This document shows positions 34,056 to 46,590 of a DNA stretch of 64,000 nt, in pieces. The number at the start of each line of letters is the position of its first letter. Position 1 is the stretch's first letter. The DNA is from Phoma sp. XZ068. Its lineage: Eukaryota; Ascomycota; Dothideomycetes; Pleosporales; Didymellaceae. The notes beneath the pieces are model-generated. The model saw only the letters and a list, made by a program, of their open reading frames with translations. It was not told where the DNA came from and did no database searches. The DNA is taken from assembly GCA_004835665.1 (NCBI GenBank), contig RBKR01000017.1:806001-870000 (forward strand), written 5' to 3'. A program made the translations under genes and the position numbers.

Positions 34056-34924
34056 ATGCTCACGAAAGCCCTTCTTTCGCTGGCGCTGGTCGCCCCAATC
34101 CTTGCGCTGCCAGCGCCCCAGCCAATGGTCATCTCAGACACCACCAAGCAGAAAGCAACCTCACTTTGCGGTGTTTCCGACAGCGTAGTCTTAACCGACA
34201 CACCATGGATAGTCTTCAACATGATGTACAACCAAGCCCTCACAGTCGGAACCCAATGCACAAACTACTCGCACGTCAGCACCGACTCAGCCGGCACGAA
34301 GCTCATAACCTGGAGTGCGGTATCCAACATCGACTACGTGCAATCCACGTCCGTCCCCCTCTCCCCATATTCAGCAAAGAATCCCGAATCTAACATAGCC
34401 ACAGCAACAACATCCCAAAAGGCTACTCCTTCATCGGCCTAACCCAAAACCTCGAAACCCGACTCTCAGCTATATCCTCCATCCCCGCATCCTACACCTG
34501 GACCCGCAGCAACAGCACCGCCTACAAAGGAAACATCTGCTTCGACTTCATGACATCCGACACAAAAGGCGACTCCACCTCCACCTCCGCACAGGAACTC
34601 ATGCTCTGGCTTGAATACACCGGCGGCCAGCTCCCCATCGGATGGACCGCGGGCCCGAAAGCTGTGATTAACGACTTGTATGGGACAAGTTGGAAGTTGT
34701 ATCAGGGGAAGAATGAGGATACGGGGATTACGGTTAGTAGTTTACTGCCGGATAAGCAGTTTAGTGGGACTTTCAAAGGGGATATTAAGGAGTGGTTGAG
34801 TGCACTGGTTAAGGTGGGGGTGTTTAAGGATAGTACGTTTGTTAATGTGGGGAATGCGGGGACGGAGCCGTTTTATGGGAAGGCGGTTGTGGATGCGACG
34901 GTGGGGTTGCAGGTTAATTTGTAG
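34056..34924 (+). CDS. Secreted GH12 endo-beta-1,4-glucanase / xyloglucanase
   Basis: join(34056..34348, 34405..34924), 270 residues, with a 56-nt phase-2 intron (GTCCGT donor, CCACAG acceptor). The intron choice restores the family sequence around DYVQST and NNIPKGYSF. A signal peptide is clear (MLTKALLSLALVAPILALPA, cleavage near residue 18-20). The beta-jelly-roll GH12 domain covers the rest. The likely nucleophile is Glu162 in AQELMLWLEY and the acid/base is Glu252 in GTEPFYGKA, the usual positions. Family members hydrolyse beta-1,4-glucan or xyloglucan outside the cell during plant-wall degradation. Length is normal and nothing is missing. Substrate preference is not determinable. Confidence 0.92.
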
Positions 34925-35540
34925 ATTAGCTTGGAAAGTTGGAGTGTGGTGGGAGATGTTGGTTGGGTGTTGAAATGTTGGCAGATTCATTGGTTTGATG
35001 AGAAATCAATTTTATCAGATATTTCTGTGCGACTCTGTATATCATAGCATTACGAGGACTGGATATCTTCATCTTGCTGCACTGATGCACAGGAGCCTGA
35101 GCATCGCCTGCAATTTCGTCGCAGATAGTGTAGTGAGGCAGTTGAAACGCTGTGGATGTATTGCCCTGACCAGGTGAGATCTACTGTCCTTCTCTGGTTA
35201 GCTTGATGTCCTTGAAATTTGGGACACTTAGAACGCATAACACAGTCTGCGAAGCGAGAGTAAATTCACGCCCCGTGTAGACACTAATGAACTAAAAGCG
35301 GCCACAAGCAAACAAGCGACGACATGAGAACACATGGTAGTATCTGTTCGTAGCAGGTCCGTCATACAAGCTATGAATTCTGAGGGTATAATAGCAATAC
35401 AATCGGCCGTACAGACGCATGCTCCATTCTTAGAACCAGTTTATACAATCTGCTTGAACACCAGCGCTTAAAACTCTGATTGCCGCAACAATACCATTAC
35501 TATATCATCCCTTTACACTTCGACAAATATAACTACCTGC
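34925..35540. other. Convergent intergenic region
   Basis: It lies between the ends of the GH12 gene and the DAL5-type transporter gene. Nothing recognisable. Confidence 0.5.
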
Positions 35541-37222
35541 TTAAATCTTGGTAGCTGTGAGCGATGGCCTCCGTCCATCAACGATGGGGGCAGGCTGGTC
35601 TTCACTAGGCAAGAACGTCGGACCCTCGCCATCGCTAGACGACACATCGTCAATCTGTCTAGCCTTCCTGCGCTTGCGGATCTTATCATCGATGTAGCGA
35701 CCAATGGCGACGAGCAGACCGAAAGCGAGGACGGCGCATGCAATGGCGAAAGCGCGGCGGTAGCGAGGACGGTCGTCTTGACGGAAGATTTGGGCGCCAT
35801 ATATACCGGCGATGTTTGCGCCCATGATAACCCTGCAGGTATTAGCTGTGGTCTTGATTCAGTTGGAGTGGAGACTTACAAAGCCATGGCTAGCGCGCGC
35901 TCCTCGGAATCGGTGCAGGTCAAAGACATCCAAGTGATGTTCAGTGGATGCGAGAAAGTGCCGAATGTCTGTGTCCAGACAACACCGAAGTACTTCGCGC
36001 CCTGACTATTGGTCTCAGTGAAGATGCGGTTGAAAATGTAGCCCAACAAGTGGCAGGTGAATCCTGCCATGACGGTCTCGCCACGACGGTTGTAGTGATC
36101 AGAGAACCAACTGAACGAGAACGAGACGGGAATCTGGATGAACAGACCAACAGCAGCCATAGCATTGGCTCTCAGCTGTCCGAAGCCAAACGATCGCACA
36201 ATCGAGGGAGCGTAAGTATCGAAAGCACGCTGAGGACCGTTGTTGCACATGGTGATGGCAAAGTGAGCCCACATGCGCCAGTTACTGAACGCCTTCTTGA
36301 AGGCAGTAAGGCCGATCTTCTTCTTCTTCCTACCCTTAGCAGGCTCATCGAGATGCACACGCGTACGTAGAATGTGAATCTCGCGATCAGTGAACACCTG
36401 CCACTTGGGCAGGAAAGTCGGGTGCGGCCTCTTGAAGGAGTCAGGGAGGCAGAAACCCAGCACGAATCCACTTAGAATCGTGAAGCCGCCCATGAGCACG
36501 AACAGCCAGAACCAACCAGCCTTGCCGCCAACATCGCGCATGTGTAAAATACCGTAGGCAAGTAGTTTGGCAGAGGCCTGGCCAAATTGGTTGCCGAAGT
36601 AGAAGATCATAACGCGCTTTGCGGTCTCGGAGCGGGTGTACCATGTCGAGAGTGTCCAGAGACCGCCGGGGATGAAGCCAGATTCTGTGATGCCGAGCAA
36701 GAAACGAGTTGCGATGAAGGAGGCGTAGTTTGTTTGCCAGGCTTGGAAGGTGCTCACGGTGCCGAAGAGGAAGAGCTGGAGGGTCAGCCACTTGCCGGGA
36801 CCAACGCGGTAGAGGGCCATGTTGGCGGGGATCTCAAAAAGCACAATACCGAGAGAGAGCATCTGCTGTCCGACATTGAACTGATCTTGAGAGATACCGA
36901 TATCCTCCATGAAGTTATCTGTGATGGCATTGGCGATGTTTCCGCGGTCAAGCTGTTCATGTCAGTGTCGCACAGCAAAGTGTAGCAACAATCAACATAC
37001 CTGCAAGCAGAAGAAGCCAAGAGTTAGGAGTGGCATGATGATCAAGTCCAGCCTACAGTATTCATGGTTAGATGGTGCAGACTCCGCAAGTCTGCTTTTG
37101 ACCTACTTGCGCTTTGCCTTTTTCTCTTCGGCGACCGACCAGTCGCGGACCAGTACTGGCTCTGCGACATCTCCATACTCAGCACCTTTGGCGTAATCGA
37201 CGTCTTTGATGTCGGTACCCAT
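35541..37222 (-). CDS. MFS transporter, anion:cation symporter family (DAL5/allantoate permease type)
   Basis: Complement of join(35541..35832, 35880..36952, 37001..37052, 37107..37222), 510 residues. Introns are 47, 48 and 54 nt, all with good GT-AG signals. Exon 2 is only 52 nt (KLDLIIMPLLTLGFFCLQ) and exon 3 opens with LDRGNIANA, the typical TM1-loop sequence of this family. About 12 membrane spans follow, including FATRFLLG-like FIATRFLLGITESG and FWLFVLMGGFTILSGF. The central cytosolic loop holds ILRTRVHLDEPAKGRKKKK. The family imports organic anions such as allantoate, nicotinate, pantothenate or vitamins at the plasma membrane. Substrate unknown. The C-terminal tail is acidic and Ser-rich (DDVSSSDGEG). 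Confidence 0.92.
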
Positions 37223-38998
37223 CTTGTCGGAGGGCGATCAGGGTCGGTGCAAGTCACTGCTTGGTTGGACTCAAATGGCAAGCTGAGCATGCAATACTTA
37301 TATGGCGGGTATCACTCCCACGCGTGGAACATAATAGCCCCGATAGCGCTGCTGAACACCTAGGATGACCTAGAAACTGCGTCGCCAAGTGCGGTCGAAG
37401 CATGGCAGAGCCTGGGTGAGCGTCTCTCGGCATGCTGGGCTCACGGTTCTGATATGTTTTAACAGCTCGGCGAGCTCCCATTTGGTGATAAGGAAAGGCC
37501 TCATTGAGCCGGTTCAATTAGTAGCGAATTCACCACTTTCTCCAAGGATTGAACAACTAGGAGGCGCTGGCCTGGAAGCCTTGACGTCGATTTGATGAAG
37601 TCTTTGCTTCCAAGATCCGTACCCGCGAGATCCGTCAACGACAAGCTTTTGCCAATGCCAGGTACCTCTTCGCCTTCGCGATGATAACTTCGAGCTCAAG
37701 TAGTGTTAATAGCAGCATATACCGACTTTCCTTGCATTTTTTAGCAGCAGAATCATTTTTTCTCAATCTCATCAATGTTGTCTTTGGTGTTGTACGTGCG
37801 AGATACTGTTCTTGGCCTAGGCAGTACCCAGCGTCCAGTAGTCCTGGGCATGATGTTGCTATCCACCGGCTTGAGCACGTCATTTTCGAGGGTCCCCCAC
37901 CAACCAGACTAGCGAATGGCCACTCCCGAACATGCGATGCGACAAAACAAAAGCAATTGCGCAGCCTCCGAAATTGAAGTCGACACGGCTCGAGGATTCA
38001 GCTGAATACGACACTATTCTGGTCTAGATCTCCGAATCATCGGCCCAGCTACACGAGTAGACAATATCTGCTGAACCTCCGAACGATCCGATACGAGCTG
38101 TAGAGTTGTCCATAAACGATAGGTGGACAGATGCAAAGTTATGCTCAGAGCAACCCGAACGGTGCTTCTAGATGACAGTAAGTCGCTTTTTCGAGATGGC
38201 CAAGAACCCATATATGGAAAATTTCCGCGGGTCAAAGTGATTTGGTGGATGTTGATCCAAATCGCCACACTCGCAGGGGCGTTCGAAAACAAAAACGACC
38301 AAGAAATGAAGTTCAAAAACTTCAGATCATGTGTCCATTATCAAAGCCTATGACAAGATTTCAATGCTTTTGAACACCATCTTGTGGCTGCAGAGTTTGC
38401 AAGGACATGCCGATACGTTTCTGATATCGCGATCTTCAGTTGGACATTAGCTAGGAAGACCACCACAGTCATCTAATAATCTTATTTGCGTGGGTTGTTC
38501 GGATGCCTGAATAACTGACTGTAGCAAAATTTTCTTCTGCAGGCCGTGTCGCTCCAGTAGGGACGGAAGTGACCAAATAAAGAACACTGGTGATACACGA
38601 CTCACCCTCCGTTCTCGCTGTGGACATAGTAAAGAGATTCATAAAAGTTGCACAAGGACAGCTTTTGACATCGAGTCCATCCTCTTTTGATGATTGATTA
38701 CCGACTTTTTTGGCCTCCGGATAAGCAGTCCTAGCGCATGCAGGGTGATGCGATTACCTTTTCAGCTCTGTAAATCAGCATCCGTCATGGACACATTCGA
38801 AGTTCCTGCCACTTGTAGCCAGGGTTGATAGGTAGAGTCTGAGATGTGTGTCACACGTGTTAAGCAACGTTCAGAGCCGCGATTTTGATCTACATAACAG
38901 CACTACGTTCACCAACATGCATGAATCTATGTACAGAGCCGGAAGTCATTCTCAAGGCAATCAAGGTCGAGGCTGAGTACCTGCTATCCATCTCAACG
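37223..38998. other. Region without genes, about 1.8 kb
   Basis: It includes the DAL5-type promoter. Only short, overlapping ORFs occur. No mobile-element motif or repeat was recognised. Confidence 0.5.
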
Positions 38999-40045
38999 CT
39001 AAGCGTAGATGTAGCAGAACGGGCCACCAAGTGTATGCATGGCGTCGCCCTAAGTTATGTTCAGGAACTAAACTTCGAACATCGAGCCCAAAGACATGCT
39101 GTCGTTCAAGCTACCGTTGCGGCTTGGAGGGAGGTTCAAGAAAGTGGTCATGTCAGCAATAGCATTTTGTCGGTTCTTGATGTCCTGATTTGCCATGTCC
39201 ACCAAATACGGTCAAGCTGAGCATGGTGGACTGAGAAATAGTCAGCAGCGGTTGAACCGTGGCATGAGCAATCACTTACAGTAGAAGAAAGGGTCCGCAG
39301 GTGCGGTGAAAAAATCCGTGCCAGCATCTCCTCCGGTAGTGTAGTGACCCGCCGAGTGAACGCCGATGTATTTGTTGGGGTGGTCACCTTGCACAAGGCT
39401 CTGGAAGGTATGCACGTCGCTGCTGTTTGTGATAAGAGCTGTGATGATTTCGTCAGTAGCACCCATGGAAGCATCTACAAGAAAATCACGCGAAAGGCAG
39501 CGGGGACTATAGCCAAGACCATCCGCTGATGGGTTCTTGGTGATGTTGGGCCACTTGGTGTCAACAGGTCCAAGGTTCATTCTGAAGCTGCAGTATGGTT
39601 AGCCAAGTCGTCTGCTTCGTGTGATCTTGCATCTTCAGCATACTTGGCCATAGGACCAGCCTTGACGCAACCTCCACCCTCACCTGTTAAGCTTGATAAA
39701 GCAAGTGGTGATCTGCCTTACGCAAGTATAGTTACTTCCGGGGATGTAGGCTCCATTGCCTCCGCTACTGGTCTCGCCACCGTCAAAGAGGGGCGAAACG
39801 GAGGGATTCTCAGCCCACCATCCCCAGTTGTAGTACGGAAGGTAGCCTTTGTAACCGCACTCATCGCGCAGGAGCTGCTCGTATGCCCAGATGAAGGAAC
39901 GGTGCCATGCAAGGAAGTTGGCCTATAGGTCGTGAGTTCAGAATTTAAACTTCCGAATATGACACTATGTGGAGTATTGGTGGCAAGTGGTACCTTGTAA
40001 ACAAGCACTGCGCGTTTACGACTTGTCTCGCTCTAGAATGGCAAC
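38999..40045 (-). pseudogene. Decayed tyrosinase (type-3 copper oxidase)
   Basis: Minus-strand pieces clearly derive from a fungal tyrosinase. The CuA-side segment is about 39731-39924 (ANFLAWHRSFIWAYEQ, DECGYKGYLPYYNWGWW). A small exon lies near 39644-39691 (GGGCVKAGP). A third exon at 39280-39597 has MNLGPVDTKWP, HTFQSLVQG, HSAGH and PADPFFY. After a 49-nt intron comes HHAQLDRIWWTWQ, the CuB site, from 39230. Damage: one base is missing in the T-run at 39189-39191 (an A-run on the coding strand), so the frame shifts just after WTWQ. The shifted frame reads on but meets TAG at 39068-39070 and again at 39050-39052 before the native C-terminal motif GGPFCYIYA at the end. The N-terminal part beyond about 39930 is barely recognisable, and the first CuA His region and signal peptide are not found. 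Confidence 0.85.
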
Positions 40046-41777
40046 GGCGCATGGCCAAGATTCAGTACCTACATCCTGCCTCCTGCCCTTTTGGCTTCAC
40101 TCAGTGCAATGCCTAGGAAAAGACGTGTTGGACAATATCAGTGTGCGTTACAGTCAGCCAAGATGCGCACTACGGTGCGATAGATGCCAGCAGACTTCTG
40201 CTGACGCATTGTACTAGCAGGGCTCAAATGCTGTCATCTGCAAGACTGTACCTGATCAGATAATCGAAGCAAGGTTCCCGTTCTTATTGACCCTCAATGA
40301 AAGCAGGTTCTTTTTGTGAGGCCATTTCTGACATGAAGTGATGAAAGTGGCTGCAACAACGCTTGGTTGCTCCCACAAGGCCAGCCAGAAACACCTCATG
40401 TTGCACATTTCTTTCTGTGGCAACATAGATGCGTTGATCCGCACGGACCTGAGGTGATTTGTGTGAGGTTATCCTTGGGGGCCAGGGTATGCTGTGCCGC
40501 TCAAAGAGTTCTGAAGGATCAGGAGCAGGAGCAGGCACTAGATAAGGTTCAGAATAGTCTGCAACGAGAGGCGAGCTTTTGGCTGTCACAACTCCGGATG
40601 AAATCGATTGCATATTGTCAAGAGGTTGTCAATGCAATCACACAGCCTGTTGCTCCATAACGAGCAAAACCTGATGTACCTAAGTGGTCTTTGAGCACAA
40701 ACTCCTCGTTCTTGCTGCAGGTCCGCACCTTGTGGTTGCGTAGCGAGCCGCCTGTCAAACAAGGCGGGATTGATCGCACGGAAGAATCCAATATTACCAC
40801 AGATTGTGAGCCTTTTCACCACTAAGCAAGGAAACAAGTGCTGGAGTGGGAGGTAATAGTGACAAAGCCATTGTTAGGAAATGGCAATTACTCCTGATCC
40901 ACTGCCGCTGCCATTGCCGCGGCTCCACCCGCCAGTCTGGTCACCAAAACAACACTTCTCGACATGGAGAATCCGCCGATGGCACAACTATACTCCACAT
41001 TTGCGGGAAGGATGCTTGTTATTGTTCTCTGAGAGCGCTATGGCCATATCTACTACAATGTCGATCCATGCAGATTGGCCCATCGTACTCATCCCGCTGT
41101 GAGGTAGCTTCGTCTGGAAGGTGTTCTAAGTGCATTGCGTTCCTATCGTTCTGTAAGACGTACTGACGAGCCAGTAATGGTAGCCGTGTCTCATAATATC
41201 ACCTTCCTTGGGCAATCGCTGGTTGATGCGAACCGGTGAACGAAATATGAAGGACTACGCAGGTGCCTACCGACTCGCAAGGTGAATCTATATCGGGAGA
41301 GTTACACGCATCTACGATCAACCTAGATCTGAATGATGTTAAAGTCTTTGGGTTGAGATGAATCTCCCTCGCAATCACTGTAATATTGTCTTGCAAACTA
41401 CCAGCGACGACAAAACCCACGCTTATGACGAACGGTCCCTAACAAGTTGGGCTGCTTAGCCTTTGGAACACGTATTTCGAAAATCCTTCACGGCCATTCT
41501 AACTACCGGGATTGAGTATCCGTAGCCTCCGAGTCCGAGTCTAGTCCCAGGCTACAACCAGTTAATCCATCTCAAATCTCAAGATCAGAGCAGATCCTTA
41601 CCAGGAACCTTTGCTAGCAAGCCCGTTCTCTCTGCGCTGTGCCACATGCAAAGCGAACGAATGCATGAGACCTCCAAAACTGATCGCAGGATAAGTACAC
41701 GACTAACCTACAAGCTCTAGAAGTCATACGATCCTTTGTTTCTCTTTCTATAACCGCTCCTTCACATATTCCGCATC
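40046..41777. other. Region with degenerate ORFs, about 1.7 kb
   Basis: Several short minus-strand frames (for example 40284-40613) look mildly protein-like but could not be tied to a family. This may contain further gene remnants. No intact gene is supported. Confidence 0.4.
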
Positions 41778-43141
41778 ATGATAGCCGCTCCAAACTCGAC
41801 AACCTTGACCCCTGAGTATATTGCTTACATCAATGCTCCAGTGCTCCTGATACAGTTCGGCGCCCTGTTCGGTGTTGCTACAGTCATCGTCCTCCTGCGA
41901 TGCTATGTTCGAGTGGTTGTTCGAAGTTCATTTGGCAAAGATGATTGGCTCATGCTCCTTGCACTTGCATTCGCTGCCGCAACGTTCGGCACTTACGTTG
42001 AGCAAGCCAAGATTGGCATGGGAAAACACGATTCAGTCATTCAAATGAACCCTGTTTTATTTAAACAGTTTCTGAAGTTGCGACAAGTCTCATACATCCT
42101 CGCTCAAATTGGGGTATCATTTACTAGAATCTCTGTCGCCTATTTCCTCCTACGCCTAGTGGTACACACGAAATATGTGTGGTTTCTGAACGGCCTGGAT
42201 ATATTCACAATCCTCTTGACTATTGCTTGCGTTTGCACATTGGGTAGGATTTAACTCTTGGTTCCAAATTTCGCTAACATCTTGCAGTCAGTCCTCATCT
42301 TTTCGTCTACTAAACTCGCACAGTTTCTTTAAGCAGTACAGATAATTTATTGATGGGAACTCTAGCCTGTTAGTTCTATATAACCCGAGCGAGTGCTAAC
42401 ATGAATTTAGCTGCAGACTTTTCAGCGTAACCCGGTAGCAGCTGCATAGGATATAAGCCTGCGGCTACCTCCAATAGGAACTGGAAATGCGCAAAGTTTT
42501 AGCTCAACAACTTTCACTAATATAGGACTTATAAACTCTAGTAAGAAACTTACCTAGAATTTCTCCTAGCGCAGCTAACACTAATCAGTTGTCACCATCG
42601 CCACGGACTTTATAGTTGCCCTTCTACCTATCCCACTCATCTGGAAATTACCACTCAATCTCACCTCAAGGCTATCTCTCATAATCATCCTGGTGCTTGG
42701 GCTATTTGCCGCGGCCGCCGCCATCATCAAAACTCATATCCAGAAAACCTTTTTTGGCCAACCTGACCTTTTGTCCACGACACAATGACTGTCTGGAGGT
42801 TCATCGAGTTGGATGTGGGTATGATCGCTGCTTCGCTCCCAGCGCTCAAGCCCTTATTGAACCGATTCATCGCCGCCGCCAGAGGCTTGTCAGTTAGGCA
42901 AGGCAGTGCACCGACTGCGCTAAATTCGCCGAGATACCAGAAACGGTCTGAACGCTCAGGTGGGGGTGTCGCCTTTAACGCAACGGCCACCAATGTAGAT
43001 GAAGTCTCATCTGGGCCAACCGACAGCGAACGCTGGAGCACACGTCAGCCCAAGGGCAGCAACGAAAGCATACTACCACTACATAACACCACGGAGAATA
43101 AAAGCGCCATAGTTATTACGAAAAATGTACATGTCAGCTAA
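41778..43141 (+). pseudogene. Decayed fungal rhodopsin-like (SAT4-type, PF20684-like) membrane protein
   Basis: Exon 1 (from 41778, start MIAAPNSTTLTPEY) encodes at least four membrane spans with RCYVRVVVRSSFGKDDWLML, the family's signature loop, and is intact to about 42250. The expected following text is degraded. Near 42414-42541 a segment reads NPVAAA, then a TAG stop at 42447-42449 where the family has Trp, then DISLRLPPIGTGNA and FTNIGLIN. After a plausible 48-nt intron the frame resumes with TIATDFIVALLPIPLIWKL. At 42785 one base is missing in an A-run, giving TGA. The next frame continues the family text (MTVWRFIELDVGMIAASLP) to 43141. So it carries at least one nonsense change and one frameshift. 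Family members are seven-helix proteins common in Pezizomycotina, function mostly unknown. Confidence 0.8.
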
Positions 43142-44086
43142 TTGACAAATGTTTTCGTTTGTTCTTGACTTTGGCGCATTTGGAGGCTACTGAATCGTGG
43201 TGTTAGCGTGCTCTACGGTACTTCATCGCGGCATATACATGCAATTCAAGATCTTCAGCCACTGAGCATCGGCACTCTTCTTAGAGACAGGGCAACAGTG
43301 AGGTTTTGTCATCAGGCGATTGTTTTCCAGGTGCAGCAATATGTACCTGAACGGCATTTCTTACTGCAATATACCACCCCTTGCCAGTTGCTTGCACGGC
43401 ATACGACTAAGCCCTAAGCCTCAGATAGTCAATTGCGGCAGTAGTCCTCAAGACACTTCGATCCAATGAAACAATCACGGCAGATTGCATTGCATCACCT
43501 GGTCCGCCCATTATCTTCTTCAGGACTGCCTTTAGGTTGTCTCTTAGGGTGACGACGCTTGACTACCTCGGGAAACGCTACCCCGCAGTCTCCCCGCATA
43601 AACTAGAGATGGTGCTCCGGCGCGTCTCGGATTCGGCTTTAACAAGGTCTATAAGTGTACTTTGATTGGTGTGAACAATTAACCAACGTGGAAAAGGAAT
43701 GTGATTTAGTACAGTCGTTGCGATCGAGTCAGCAGGCACGTTTGTACGCTGCCGGGCGAGGGGTTACACGAGCGCTTAGAGAGCAGCTTTATAAAAACTT
43801 GCATATACATCTTCTGTCGACCTCGGAAAGAACCCTGCAACACTCTGCTGCTTTGAGTGGTACATCCAGTGAAGCTATCAGCTCTAACCGCCGATCTTAA
43901 CCGCTGCACTGTGCTGGATTGGCGTCACAGCTACTCGTGATACTAATACCCCTGTGGAAATTGGAAGACGCAGTCAGACTTAGGTGCAGCGGCGAAAAGT
44001 AACCGGTTACTGCAGCGAGCTGGGTATATAAATTGGCAGTTTCGGTTATTGTATCGTGGACCAGATAGTGAACTTTTGTCCACATC
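43142..44086. other. Intergenic region
   Basis: About 0.95 kb including the promoter of the flavin monooxygenase. Only short ORFs. Confidence 0.5.
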
Positions 44087-46172
44087 ATGGCCCCAGATCT
44101 AAACGCGGTTGGTAAAGGCGAGCGCTGGGATTACTCCACACCAGGCTCAAGTGGCTACGATGTTCCGAATATCGTTTACAATGTGAGTGGTATTCATTCG
44201 CGTCAGGAGGCATCCGTTGACATGTCGCAAGGACCCTTCGAACAGAAAGCTGAAGGTCTTGACAATTGGAGCAGGACTGTCGGGTATTCAGTTGGCCTAT
44301 CAGATCCAGAAGCACTGTGAAAATGTCGAACATGTTATCTACGAGAAGAATGCCGAAATCGGCGGCACATGGTTGGAAAATAGATATCCGGGTAAGAAGC
44401 TATGCCCAGTCAAGTTCAATACGCAACCAGTTTGTCAAAAGCTTCAGACGGGAACTAACATCAGTGTAGGATGCGCCTGCGATATCCCATCTCATGCCTA
44501 CACGCTCAATTTCGCTCTGAATCCAGACTGGCCGCGTTTTTTCTCGTACGCGCCAGATATTCAGAAGTACCTGTTGAAGGTCGTTGAGGTCTTCGACTTG
44601 CGAAAGTACATGACTTTCAATACCGAGGTCGTACGCTCTGAATGGCAAGATGATAGTGGCAAATGGAAAGTATCACTCCGGCAAAAGTCGTCTTTAGGCG
44701 AAACCAAAGAGTGGGACGAGGAGTGTGACTTACTGCTCTATGCAACAGGCATATTGAACAACTACAAATGGCCGCAGATCAAGGGAATGGAGAAGTTCAA
44801 AGGTCGTATAGTGCACACTGCAATCTGGCCAGAAGATTACCAAGAGAAGGAGTGGGTCAACGACCGCGTCGCAGTGATTGGCTCGGGTGCATCCTCGATC
44901 CAAACGGTGCCTAAGATGCAACCGCACGCGAAGCACTTGGATATCTTCGTGCGGACTGGCGTCTGGTTCGTTCAGATTGCGAACAACTTCGGACAGAACA
45001 AGGAATACTCCCAGGAAGAGCGAGACGGGTTCCGCAATGACCCAAAGAAGTTAGTAGCCCACGCCAAGGACATTGAAAACCAGGTCAACGGCCTTTGGGG
45101 TGCTTTTTACTCTGGTAGTGAAGGGCAGAAGGCCGCACAACAGATGTTCAGGGAGAGAATGAAGGAGTTCATCAAGGACGAAAGACTTCTACAGGGTTTC
45201 ACTCCCAAGTTCGAAGTTGGATGTAAGTGCTTCTGATTATCTACGTGTTGTCTTCCTCTAACCAATCGAAGGTCGCCGGATCACTCCTGGAGACCCGTAC
45301 ATGCAAGCCATCCAGAATGAGAACGTAGATGTGCACTTTACAGCAGTCGATGAAGTCACCGAAGATGGCGTTATTGGTAACGACGGCATTGAACGCAAGG
45401 TTGACACCATTGTCTGCGCTACAGGCTTCGATGTCACCTACAAACCTCGCTTCCCAGTCATCGGTAAGGATGGCGTTGATTTGTACGAGAAGTGGAAGAA
45501 AGCGCCTGAGGCGTACCTTGGCCTTGGCTGCCCGGACATGCCGAACTGGATCATGTTTATTGGACCTACATGGTAAGCAACGCCCATAATCTTGCGGAAC
45601 AAAGCCTAACGAGAAGAACAGGCCTGTCGAGAACGGATCTGTAACAGGTCCTCTACTCAGCGTATGTGAATATAGCGTACAGATCATCAAGAAGATGCAG
45701 CGTGACCACATCAAATCCTGGGTTCCTCGACAGGACATCACAGACCGCTTCAATGAGCATGCGCAGGAGTGGATCAAGCACACAGTCTGGAAAAGCGACT
45801 GCAGATCTTGGTACCGAAACAACGACACTGGCCGCGTCAATGGTATATCTCCTCTTCAGAACTCAGTAGTTCAGCGTTAACATGTAACTAGCTGTTTGGC
45901 CCGGTTCGTCCAACATGTACTCCGAAGTCATTTCGACTCCACGGTACGAGGACTTCGATATTGAGTATCAGCACAAGAACCCCTGGGCGCATCTCGGTAT
46001 GGGATACGCTATGTGTAATACAAAATTCCCGGAGTCAGATATTTCCCCATACTTGCAGTTGGAGAACATCGATCCGAAATGGCTAAAGGCTATTGGACAC
46101 GAAGGGCCTGCAGAAGAGGTGGAGCAGACTAGAGAGGCGAAGACGCATATTGGAACTGATGGATCAACATAG
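44087..46172 (+). CDS. FAD-dependent Baeyer-Villiger-type monooxygenase
   Basis: join(44087..44182, 44232..44391, 44470..45222, 45272..45572, 45622..45842, 45892..46172), 603 residues. Five introns: four of 49 nt, one of 78 nt. All exon phases close without a stop. The first Rossmann motif is VLTIGAGLSGIQ (FAD) at about residue 40. Next come GGTWLENRYPG and CACDIPSHAYT. The Baeyer-Villiger fingerprint FxGxxxHxxxW is present as FKGRIVHTAIW near residue 215. The second Rossmann motif is VAVIGSGASSIQ (NADPH). CATGFD follows, typical of the C-terminal FAD region. Such enzymes insert oxygen next to ketones (cyclic ketones, steroids, polyketide intermediates). It is intact although both flanking regions contain decayed genes. 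Substrate unknown. No targeting signal seen. Confidence 0.93.
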
Positions 46173-46590
46173 TATGCGGAGTTACATAAGTAGATGTTAA
46201 GCTTGAAAGACCGGAGGTGTCACACACCTAGAATAGAGGAGAGAACATGAGAAAATGTCGACAACCCAGATGTATATGCCCAGTAGTATCTGTTTCAATC
46301 CCATCCTGTCAGAAGAACAATTCGAAGGTCCTATTGAGACTTCATAAGACGATAGGCCGCGTTCGCATGTAATCAACGCTACATGTTTGGCTTATTTTCC
46401 GTTCACCCCCCCCACCCCCCCCCGGAAATCACCCACAAACACGCAAGAAGAAGGGTGCATTATTCATGCCCGTAAGGTTACGATGAGCCTCCATAAGTGC
46501 ATGCTTCCCAGGTTATAGTTGCACCCATAATTATGCTCGGATCCCATGAGGGATCCGTGCTAGAATCGAGTCATATTGTATGTGTTGCGT
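46173..46590. other. Intergenic region with poly-C tract
   Basis: It follows the Baeyer-Villiger gene. It contains a C-run interrupted by one A at 46406-46423. Confidence 0.5.
46406..46423 (+). repeat. Homopolymer tract C8-A-C9
   Basis: Eight C, one A, nine C. Such tracts are prone to slippage and sequencing error. Confidence 0.85.

Noticed and set aside
38885..39220. 111-codon plus-strand ORF
   Set aside because: Antisense to the tyrosinase remnant, whose CuB motif and C-terminus explain the sequence.
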